DNA from: Ostreococcus lucimarinus CCE9901
Taxonomy: Eukaryota; Chlorophyta; Mamiellophyceae; Mamiellales; Bathycoccaceae
Length of the DNA stretch: 64,000 nt
NCBI RefSeq assembly: GCF_000092065.1
Contig: NC_009365.1
Coordinates: 310,001 to 374,000 of the forward strand
Direction of reading: 5' to 3'
How positions within the stretch are numbered: position 1 is the first letter of the stretch; every line of letters begins with the position of its first letter. Positions 9,331-17,319 of the stretch are shown here, piece after piece. The translations under genes and the position numbers were made by a program. The notes under the pieces are model-generated. The model worked only from the letters and a program-made list of their open reading frames with translations, had not been told where the DNA came from and searched no databases.

Positions 9331-10146
9331 ATGGGTAAATGGATGGACGATGACGCGCCCGGTGGGCCGCAGGGCGCGCGCTCGTACGCCCCGTACGCGG
9401 GCGCGCAGGCGAACGATGCGTGTCGGAATTGCGGCCAGCTCGGACACTACGCGAGAAACTGCGCGCAGAACGCCGGACTGAACGGCGGCCGCGGCGCCGA
9501 TCGATGCAATCGATGCGGACAGATCGGACACTGGGCGAGCGAGTGCTCGCTGCCGTACTCGGGCGGCGCGGGCGCGGGAGGGTTCCGAGGGGCGGTCGGC
9601 GGCGGCGGCGCGCGGCCGGGCGATCGGTGCTCTAGGTGCGGAGGACTCGGACACTACGCGCGCGCGTGCCCGTCGCCGGCCATGGCGGCGTTCGCGGGAG
9701 GTGCGGGAGGCGCGCCGAAGACGTGCCATAACTGTGGACGCGTGGGACACATCGCGCGGGACTGCCGACAAGGCGGCGGCGCGCGAGGGTACGATAACGC
9801 CAGAGCGCCGAAGCAACGCAAGGGTGCGGGTCCGGACGATGTGTGTAATCGCTGCGGCGAAAAGGGACACTGGGCGAGCTCGTGCTCGCAACCGGACACG
9901 CGAACGGAGGCCGAGCGCACGAGACAAGCCAAGCCGGACGATAAGTGCCACCGATGCGGCGAGCTCGGGCACTTCGCCAAGGATTGCTCGTTGCCCCCGG
10001 ACAACACGTGCAGAATTTGCAAGCAAGAGGGACACTTCGCCAGAGAGTGCCCGAACAAGGACACCGCGGCGGCAGCGAACATGGATGCGGACCTTGATAA
10101 CTACATGAAGGAGGGCGCGGAGAAGAAGGAAAGCGGCGAGGCGTAA
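9331..10146 (+). CDS. Seven-zinc-knuckle CCHC nucleic-acid-binding protein (CNBP/GIS2-like)
   Basis: 271 residues with seven CX2CX4HX4C knuckles: CRNCGQLGHYARNC, CNRCGQIGHWASEC, CSRCGGLGHYARAC, CHNCGRVGHIARDC, CNRCGEKGHWASSC, CHRCGELGHFAKDC and CRICKQEGHFAREC. They are joined by Gly/Ala/Arg-rich linkers. Seven knuckles is also the count in animal CNBP and yeast Gis2, which bind single-stranded nucleic acid and tune translation of particular mRNAs. The aromatic after GH (Y, W or F) that stacks on guanines is kept in all but the fourth. The ATG at 9331 gives MGKWMDDD; the frame is open further upstream but GC-rich and unlike protein. Confidence 0.88.
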   Translation: MGKWMDDDAPGGPQGARSYAPYAGAQANDACRNCGQLGHYARNCAQNAGLNGGRGADRCNRCGQIGHWASECSLPYSGGAGAGGFRGAVGGGGARPGDRCSRCGGLGHYARACPSPAMAAFAGGAGGAPKTCHNCGRVGHIARDCRQGGGARGYDNARAPKQRKGAGPDDVCNRCGEKGHWASSCSQPDTRTEAERTRQAKPDDKCHRCGELGHFAKDCSLPPDNTCRICKQEGHFARECPNKDTAAAANMDADLDNYMKEGAEKKESGEA

Positions 10147-10395
10147 TATATCGAACGCGCGCTCCTCGCGACGCTTCTTCAATAAATCCGACGCCGCGGT
10201 CGTTCGCCGCGCCGTCTCCATCACCACGAACCAGACGACGATGAAACGACACGATTACGCGTCGAACTCATCGTCTCGTCCCGGCGCGTGTGTTTCACCA
10301 TCACATACCACGTAGTGTTGTCTTTGTAATGGCCTTCTAAAAATCAATCTCACAAACCCGTCTCGGAGCGCGCCACGACTCGCCTCTCCTGAATC
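10147..10395. other. Intergenic region CCHC gene/DAK
   Basis: 249 bp. TAATATATCG directly after the CCHC stop and AATAAATCC 35 bp later may be 3'-end signals; the remainder is the DAK promoter. No gene. Confidence 0.4.
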
Positions 10396-12138
10396 ATGTC
10401 GAAAAAGTTCTTGAACGCCCCCGACGACGTCGTGAGCGAAATGCTCGACGGCGTGTGCCTCGCCACGCCCTCGATCGCGCGCATCGCCGATCAGAACGTG
10501 CTCGTGCACGTTCGCGAGGGCGAGGACAAGGTGGTTGTGATTTCAGGCGGCGGAAGCGGCCACGAACCAGCCATGGCGGGGTATCTCGGTCGAGGCATGC
10601 TCGACGCCGCGGTGTGTGGGAACGTCTACGCCAGCCCGAGCGTGGAGGCGGTGCTGAGCGCGATTCGCGCGACGACGACCGACGCGGGGGCGGCGCTCGT
10701 GGTGATGAACTACACCGGGGACAGATTAAACTTTGGATTGGCCGCCGAACGCGCGAAACTCGAAGGTTTCGACGTGGAGATGGTGATCGTGAATGACGAT
10801 TGCGCGCTGGCGAGCGATCGAGTCGGGATCGCCGGCAGGCGCGGGCTTGCGGGGACGCTCTTCGCGCATAAAGTCGCCGGCGCGGCGGCGGACGCCGGTA
10901 AGTCTCTGAAGGAAGTGTGCGCGGAAGCGAGGGCGTGCGTCGAGGCCACGGGGACGATGGGGGTAGCGTTACAAGCGTGCACGCTTCCGGGATCGTCTGG
11001 CGTCGCGAGAGAGATTGCGGAAGGGACGATGGAGCTCGGACTCGGGATTCACGGCGAACCGGGAGCGCACACGGCTAAGACGACGAGCGCCGATGAAGTC
11101 GTAGAGACGCTCATGACGAGTATTTTCGCGCAGAATGAAAAGATTGGGAAACTGAGCGAAGGTTCAAACGTAGCGCTCATGGTGAACTCGCTCGGGGCGA
11201 CACCGTTGATGGAGTTGTACGTCGCCGCCCGCGCCGCGTTCTCGTGGCTTGCGGGCGTGAAGAAAATAAACGTCACGCACGCATACGTCGGCACGTTCAT
11301 GAGTGCGATCGATATGAACGGTTTTAGCGTCACCGTATGTGCGCTCGATGATGACACTAGAGTGCAGCGCCTCGAGGCGCCGTGTTCATGCTCCGCGTGG
11401 CCGAAGACGGCAAAACTCACTCCTGCGAAGCTCTTGTCGGTGTCAGCGCCGGCTTCCGATAGAAACGAAACCATCGCGAGCGGGCCACCGACGACTCCCG
11501 AGGGTGTCATGGCGTTGAAAGCTATCAAGCGCGTCGCAAAGGATCTCATCGCAGTGGAGGATACTCTCACAAAGTACGACACCGCGGTCGGCGACGGCGA
11601 TTGCGGCACCACGATTCGCAAGGGCGCTGAGGCTTTAATGAAAGCTGCGGATACTTACCCGATTGACGATGTCTCGGCGCTTATGCGTGCTATCGGGGAC
11701 ACAATCCGTCAGAACATGGGCGGTACGAGCGGCGTATTGTACGATATCTTTTTCACCGCCGCGGCGGATAAACTCGCAAAGGTTGCCAAGGGCAAAGCGC
11801 CGAGCGTCGACATCGTCCTTCTTGCGTTCTCAACGGGCGTGCAGGCGATGTGCCAGTACGGTGGCGCTCGCGCTGGTGATCGCACGATGCTAGACGCGCT
11901 CGTTCCTGCGTTAACAATGGCGACGACGACGTATATGTCGAAAAAGTCTGTCATCGAAGTTGCGTCCGAAGCCGCAAAGGCGGCTGCGAACGGCGCCGAA
12001 GACACAAAGAGCATGAAGGCAAACGCCGGACGTTCAAGCTATGTCAACCAAGACGTGTTGAAGGAAACACCTGACCCCGGTGCAGTCGCGGCGGCGACGT
12101 GGATTAACGCAATCTTTGCTGCAGTGTCTGAAAGTTGA
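10396..12138 (+). CDS. DAK: Dihydroxyacetone kinase (DAK family, ATP-dependent)
   Basis: 580 residues, the length of eukaryotic single-chain enzymes. The N-terminal DhaK domain has ISGGGSGHEPAMAGY, GNVYASPS and NYTGDRLNFG, and a later LGIHGEPGA whose His binds the ketone of the substrate covalently. The C-terminal DhaL domain has the acidic ATP/Mg site KYDTAVGDGDCGTTI and MGGTSGVLYDIFF, with GGARAGDRTMLDAL near the end. It phosphorylates dihydroxyacetone (and often glyceraldehyde) with ATP; some members also act as FAD-AMP lyase. No transit peptide is obvious, so it is probably cytosolic; it may link glycerol osmolyte metabolism to glycolysis. Only 29 bp separate its stop from that of the convergent giant membrane protein. 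Confidence 0.92.
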   Translation: MSKKFLNAPDDVVSEMLDGVCLATPSIARIADQNVLVHVREGEDKVVVISGGGSGHEPAMAGYLGRGMLDAAVCGNVYASPSVEAVLSAIRATTTDAGAALVVMNYTGDRLNFGLAAERAKLEGFDVEMVIVNDDCALASDRVGIAGRRGLAGTLFAHKVAGAAADAGKSLKEVCAEARACVEATGTMGVALQACTLPGSSGVAREIAEGTMELGLGIHGEPGAHTAKTTSADEVVETLMTSIFAQNEKIGKLSEGSNVALMVNSLGATPLMELYVAARAAFSWLAGVKKINVTHAYVGTFMSAIDMNGFSVTVCALDDDTRVQRLEAPCSCSAWPKTAKLTPAKLLSVSAPASDRNETIASGPPTTPEGVMALKAIKRVAKDLIAVEDTLTKYDTAVGDGDCGTTIRKGAEALMKAADTYPIDDVSALMRAIGDTIRQNMGGTSGVLYDIFFTAAADKLAKVAKGKAPSVDIVLLAFSTGVQAMCQYGGARAGDRTMLDALVPALTMATTTYMSKKSVIEVASEAAKAAANGAEDTKSMKANAGRSSYVNQDVLKETPDPGAVAAATWINAIFAAVSES

Positions 12139-12167
12139 TTTAATGCTACGTAATGCTATTTCTAAAG

Positions 12168-15100
12168 TCACTCTGGAGGTCGCGGCGCGCGGCGAAATTC
12201 TCGCGGAACCTTCGTCGTGCCGTACCTAGGAGCTGTGAACGTTGGTCGCTCATTGAGCGCTGCAATGTTTGAACTCACGACTACTTCGCTTGCCTCGTTA
12301 TTTGCGCTTTCTATCGACCGTTGACGTCGGAAGTTTTCTCCACCGTACCAACGATCGGAAGCCGCCTCTCGTTTAGCGAGTCGATCGGCATGGAGCGCAC
12401 TTCTCGCCCTGCGCTGTCGTTCGAGTCTTTCCGTCGGTGGTGGTGGCGGCGGATGACGCACAATCTTCGGAGTCGCCTGATCCGGGACCCTCTTAAATCC
12501 TGTGGTGCCTTTCACCATCGTCATACGACCTCCGATGGGTGGGGCCGGCCCCTTGCTCGGATCGGAATCGCGTTCGATTTCTACTCTACCGCCTCGCGTT
12601 GACTTTGCCTGGCGGTGCGAGTTTCCTGAATGTTCCCTTTCCTTCATTTTACGCCAGAACTCGTTCAATCGAAGCTTGGATATCGTCTCATCCTTCTGGC
12701 GTTGCCTCTCGACAGAGCTGTGAATGATTGCACTCACGTTGTGCAGCGTCTCGCGCGAGGGGGCCGCGCCACGTACATCTCGCACATCGCTACTTTCGTC
12801 GTAAAGCGTGATTGCCGTGAGAGCTGAATCGTCCGACAATAGCGCTCGCATATCACTTATGCCGCGCTCGGCCGCCGCGCGAACGCCGGCGTTGTCGTCG
12901 GTGTTTACGATTTTCAAGAGCACGGCGATAAGCTTGTCGGTGTCTTTTTGTAGCCCTTGTACTTTGATATCGCCGTATAGACGCCGATACATCGTCTTTG
13001 ACATCAACGCTCCCCCGGGCATTTTGCGCTTTGCCGCGTCCACGAACCTCTCGAATGCAGCATCCGTGTACGACCCCGTTACGGGTACCTCAAAGTCATA
13101 AAAATTGCCCTCGGTTCCCCATACGAAGAGAGTAATCAAATCCACCAAGGCGTGTATCGAGAGTTCACGCGTCTCAGCTTCATCGTCGATCAGCATACCG
13201 TACAACGCATCGTGCACAAACTGCGCCGCCGACATAGAAATGAAAGCTTTGTAAGATTTTTTTGATACCTCGCCTTCGTCAGATTTTGTATTCATCACTC
13301 GGTAAACTGCGCTCATCTCCAGTTTAATCGATTGATGAAGAAGCTCGATGGCGTGAATTTTCTCTCGTTCTTTACCGGGCTCCATACTAACGATCAAGTG
13401 AGAGAGAGCGCTCAAAAACTCAGATCTGCACGCATCTGCGTTCGTCAGCGCGTAAAGGATTTCAGAGACAAACGTCTCCTTGGACGATCCAGCGTGCGCT
13501 TCCATACATTCAAAGAGAACTTTCAATCCATCGACGGCAAACACGCTCGGTCCCGCGTCACCAACTCGAACTAAAGTCGCGAGAGTCCGAATGGAATAGA
13601 ATGATATCTGCTTGTCCGTGCTTAGTGAGGCGTCGAGCAGCGTCTTCATGAAATCATGCGCGAGCTCAAGTCTTTCTTCATCCGCCTCGTTTTGCAACCT
13701 CCCGACGGCGGCATAATAACCCAGAGAACTGAACCAATTCAATTCAGGTCTATTCTTCGCTTTGACTTCTTGACGTAGCCAGCTACGCGCGACGTAAGTC
13801 ACGCGCTCAGCCTTGTCTAGTCTGCGGACCTCATCCGTGTCCGGATCCCTCACGTGCGTAATGGCTTGAGTGAGCTTTTTCGCAATCGGTCTCGGTGGAA
13901 TCTCGAACGCATCGTCAATTATTTGACGAAACATTCTCGCAGATACGACGTAATCTTCGCCATACATATCCAAATCAATGTCATGAGCTTTAAACAAGAG
14001 CGTCGACATGAGGTTTGCGAAGTCAAAAGACTGAATGCACTCCATCGATACCGTCGCCACGGTCGCTTGAAACGTTTTACTCTCCCCACCCTTGATGCAG
14101 TCTTTAACCGTGGAGACAATCGATTTGACCGCCTCCCATGTCGACGCTGGACTATCATCGTCGCACCAAAGTGCGATCTCTACCGTTCCCTGGACATACG
14201 CATGTATCACGCTTCTGATGAATCCTTCGCCGGCTACTTGGAGAAATTCTTGGTCTGGATCATCGATGATACAATGCATGATGATACCGAGCTCCTCAAA
14301 AGCGTCACTAGCTGTATCCCACGCGTCTCCAACGTCTTCATTCTCGCCGTCTTTCGTCTGCGAGGCCCTTGGCATGTTCGTCTTCTTCACCAAGGGAGAG
14401 AGCAATTGAGTGCGTTGCTCTGTGCTGAGAAGGTTATAAAACGCCACGAGCGCGACGACGCGATCTCTTCTATTCTCTGCCTCAACTTGTTCTTTGATAA
14501 ACTCCGGCGTCATGATCTTCTCAACCTTTTCCACTTGCTCTGGATCGCTCAATTTTTCAAGCTCTGAGCGAATGCACTTGTGATCTCCAAGACTATGATT
14601 GAAGACACGCACCATCACCATCGCGATCAACGTCATGATGATGCCAATCACAACTCCCGGGCGCGTCCAGTTTGAACCACCCGTGTGTGGAACTAAGCCA
14701 TGAGACATCCAAGGTGGATTATTGAAAATTCTCGAGAAATAGGTGACGACGGCGAACATAAACGCGCCACCGAAAGCACCAGCTCTCGATTCATTCCGCT
14801 TTTGCCCGAACCCGCGCAAAGACTGAATATTCATGTGCGCCACGAGTAAAACGAGGCAGACTACTACTGGCATGATATTTCGCAACGAGTTCAGACTTTC
14901 GAGTCGCGCCACGGAATCAAGTGCAGGGACGCCATGACCCGGAAGTTCACCTTCCATGTACGCCGCGATCGTAGCCAAGGAGACCTTCAAAAAGATGCTT
15001 AACATCTCAAAAATTGGGACGGGGCGTAAGTTGGGTTCAAGCGTCTCCGATACCACAGCCATCTTCATCGATACTGCAATCGCGCCGAGGCCAACGAAGA

Positions 15101-17006
15101 GTGAAATCATCAAGTTATCGCCGAAACTCGCGCTGGGGTCCTTCGACACGTGAATCCAAGGCGTCGGTGTGAACGACGTCGTCACCATGAGAAAGCCGAG
15201 CGAAGCAAAAACCATCGGAACGAGAGCGACTCGCAGGATTAACACGCGAAGTACGAACCCGACAGCTTTCACACGGTCTCTAAAGTCGCCCACGCGTTTC
15301 GAGTATGTCCTGCGCCTCAACGCGTACTCCGCCATGAGCTCCATTCTCTCAGCAGCTTCGCGAGGTATCAAGCGCAAATTGAGCGGCGAAGTCGTCTCCA
15401 AGCGCACGGTTCGGAGTATAGCTTCATCGCTACCGTTCTCCCACGCGACGTCGGGAACAACTTTGAAACGCTGTTTTTCGCGATCGCGCACTGGAGTGAA
15501 ATCATCTCGCATCGCAACTGGTTGAAGAAGAACACGTCGCATCGTCTTGCTCATCATCGCGTGCACTTTGGCCAACTTGTTCACTTGCACAGTCTCTTCG
15601 TCGACTTGCGCACCGCCACCTGATTCGGCGTCTGGGTCGTCCGAGTATTGCGTTAATGTTTTATCGCCGCCAAGCTCTACGTACTCCGCGAATGCCCACA
15701 TGCATTGATCAAAATGGTCTCGGACACGTCCACAAAACTTGACGACTACAGGGCAAATGACAACGCCGAACAAAAGCACGACGAACCAGTTCGTGAGCTC
15801 CGTCTTGGCACCACGCTCCGTCATATCCGGGCCGAATAAACCAGGGTAGAAGAACACGTCCGCTATCGCATCGCGATACATTTCGTTTGAATGACTCGAG
15901 CGGCGCCATGCAAACGCCGTAAATGCAAAGAACTCGATGTACAGCTGGAATCGAAGAAGATTGTGGCTCCAATACTCCTTGTCCAAGACCTTGGCCAACT
16001 TGTAACGAAACATTAGTGCAAACGTAGCGCTCCTTAGTCGCACGGTGTACTTCACCCACGCCATAAGTTTCGATGCGGTCGCGACAAGTTGCTCGCCAAC
16101 CATACTTCGACGCCGCTCGGCGCGCTCCGTTGCGTACAAATTCTTCTGAAACTGTTCCTCAGCTTCGTTCCACAGTCCCGCCTCTTTGGCCGCTCGTTCT
16201 CGCGCCGACTTTTTCTTGTCGACGAGTATATTTTTCAAATCTCGATCTAAATCAATCTTCGTGACGTACGTGATGTGCTCGCTCTTAATCTCCTGCGTCA
16301 ATTCATCCAGCTCTCGCTTGTACTCGTCATCCAACTCTGCGTCGGCTTCACCGCTCCCAATCATCTTATAAGACGCCCCGACGTCTAAAATAACGTTTCT
16401 CTTATCCTCGAAATCGGAAGATTCAAGATTTCGACCGAACGAGTACGCACAAAACGCGGCGAACGCGATGAACGCCGCCGCCACAGCGGTATTCGTCGAC
16501 GTCTCGCAAGTCCACGAAACCTCCACCTCGAGCGTCTGACTCGCGTAACAACCGTTCGTATCCACCAATGCTGCAGAATACTTCCCCTCGACGTCCGGTC
16601 GCAGCGTCGCCCGCGCGCTTCCATCGACGTCAAACGTCGCGTTCGCGAACGACGTCGCGTTCGTCAGCGCGCTCGTCGCCGGCCACGACATCAGCACCCA
16701 CCGCCGCGTCGCATCACTCGCGCTCTCGAACACGTAATCATCAAAGCATCGTTTCTTAGTCGCGTCCAGCGTCGTGGCGTCGTAGGGATCGCCACCGCGA
16801 CCGGCGATTTCGAGCGTCGTCGCCTTGGCGCCGTCGTCCGCGCGCGCCGTCACCGCCGCCATCGACGCGCTCGACACCGAGCACTGCGGCAGCGCGTCCA
16901 CCGCGCGCGCGAGCGCGAGCGCACCGATCACCGCGAGCGTCAACGCTCGCGCGGCGCCGTTCGCGCGCGCGCGCGTTCGCCGCGCGCCTCGTCGTCCCCG
17001 CGGCAT
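12168..17006 (-). CDS. Giant multi-pass membrane protein of unknown function
   Basis: 1612 residues; I do not recognise the family. A signal peptide (ALTLAVIGALALARAVDA) is followed by a ~150-residue extracellular region with NAT sequons and an Ig- or PKD-like strand pattern (EGKYSAALVDTNGCYASQTLEVEV). Then comes TM1 (AVAAAFIAFAAFCAYSF), a cytosolic coiled-coil-like stretch, and about eight more hydrophobic helices up to about residue 800 (for example NWFVVLLFGVVICPVVV, NIMPVVVCLVLLVAHMNI, GVVIGIIMTLIAMVMV). The second half is soluble and helical with HEAT/ARM-like repeats (SFYSIRTLATLVRVGDAG, TRELSIHALVDLITLF), ending in a basic, Pro-rich tail with PPPPPP. A channel, transporter or receptor scaffold is possible, but nothing proves it. 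The start at 17006 places the signal peptide correctly; an upstream Met at 17096 would add 30 residues. Divergent from LIG4. Confidence 0.8.
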   Translation of the reverse strand: MPRGRRGARRTRARANGAARALTLAVIGALALARAVDALPQCSVSSASMAAVTARADDGAKATTLEIAGRGGDPYDATTLDATKKRCFDDYVFESASDATRRWVLMSWPATSALTNATSFANATFDVDGSARATLRPDVEGKYSAALVDTNGCYASQTLEVEVSWTCETSTNTAVAAAFIAFAAFCAYSFGRNLESSDFEDKRNVILDVGASYKMIGSGEADAELDDEYKRELDELTQEIKSEHITYVTKIDLDRDLKNILVDKKKSARERAAKEAGLWNEAEEQFQKNLYATERAERRRSMVGEQLVATASKLMAWVKYTVRLRSATFALMFRYKLAKVLDKEYWSHNLLRFQLYIEFFAFTAFAWRRSSHSNEMYRDAIADVFFYPGLFGPDMTERGAKTELTNWFVVLLFGVVICPVVVKFCGRVRDHFDQCMWAFAEYVELGGDKTLTQYSDDPDAESGGGAQVDEETVQVNKLAKVHAMMSKTMRRVLLQPVAMRDDFTPVRDREKQRFKVVPDVAWENGSDEAILRTVRLETTSPLNLRLIPREAAERMELMAEYALRRRTYSKRVGDFRDRVKAVGFVLRVLILRVALVPMVFASLGFLMVTTSFTPTPWIHVSKDPSASFGDNLMISLFVGLGAIAVSMKMAVVSETLEPNLRPVPIFEMLSIFLKVSLATIAAYMEGELPGHGVPALDSVARLESLNSLRNIMPVVVCLVLLVAHMNIQSLRGFGQKRNESRAGAFGGAFMFAVVTYFSRIFNNPPWMSHGLVPHTGGSNWTRPGVVIGIIMTLIAMVMVRVFNHSLGDHKCIRSELEKLSDPEQVEKVEKIMTPEFIKEQVEAENRRDRVVALVAFYNLLSTEQRTQLLSPLVKKTNMPRASQTKDGENEDVGDAWDTASDAFEELGIIMHCIIDDPDQEFLQVAGEGFIRSVIHAYVQGTVEIALWCDDDSPASTWEAVKSIVSTVKDCIKGGESKTFQATVATVSMECIQSFDFANLMSTLLFKAHDIDLDMYGEDYVVSARMFRQIIDDAFEIPPRPIAKKLTQAITHVRDPDTDEVRRLDKAERVTYVARSWLRQEVKAKNRPELNWFSSLGYYAAVGRLQNEADEERLELAHDFMKTLLDASLSTDKQISFYSIRTLATLVRVGDAGPSVFAVDGLKVLFECMEAHAGSSKETFVSEILYALTNADACRSEFLSALSHLIVSMEPGKEREKIHAIELLHQSIKLEMSAVYRVMNTKSDEGEVSKKSYKAFISMSAAQFVHDALYGMLIDDEAETRELSIHALVDLITLFVWGTEGNFYDFEVPVTGSYTDAAFERFVDAAKRKMPGGALMSKTMYRRLYGDIKVQGLQKDTDKLIAVLLKIVNTDDNAGVRAAAERGISDMRALLSDDSALTAITLYDESSDVRDVRGAAPSRETLHNVSAIIHSSVERQRQKDETISKLRLNEFWRKMKEREHSGNSHRQAKSTRGGRVEIERDSDPSKGPAPPIGGRMTMVKGTTGFKRVPDQATPKIVRHPPPPPPTERLERQRRARSALHADRLAKREAASDRWYGGENFRRQRSIESANNEASEVVVSSNIAALNERPTFTAPRYGTTKVPREFRRAPRPPE

Positions 17007-17319
17007 GGATTCGCTCGCCTCGGACGCGCGCGCGCGCGCCCGCGCGCTCGCGCGCCCGCGCGCGCCGCCCGCGCGCGCGGCGCCGAGCGATGACATCGCG
17101 CTACGCCTCGCGCATGCTCGCGAGACGACGGATCGCGGGCGACGCCGTGCGTCGCGGTTTACCGTCGCGCTGCAAACGGTCGATGACTCCGTCAGAACGC
17201 GACGACGACGAAGACGACGACGAAGACGACGAAGACGCGCGCGCGCGCGCGACGGAGGCGCGGCGAAACGCGCGTCGGCGTCGCGACGACTGCGCGGCGC
17301 GAACGCGCGCGTGACGGCG
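17007..17319. other. Divergent intergenic region between the giant membrane protein and LIG4
   Basis: 313 bp of extremely GC-rich sequence with a GACGACGACGAAGAC-type purine/pyrimidine-skewed run near 17200-17240. Both strands are open only because stop codons are rare at this base composition. No exon or RNA gene is evident; it must hold both promoters. Confidence 0.5.

Noticed and set aside
16825-17319. An N-terminal extension of LIG4 upstream of the Met at 17320
   Set aside because: The extra 165 residues would be Arg/Ala low complexity and would overlap the divergent membrane-protein gene; known ligase IV starts near the DNA-binding domain.
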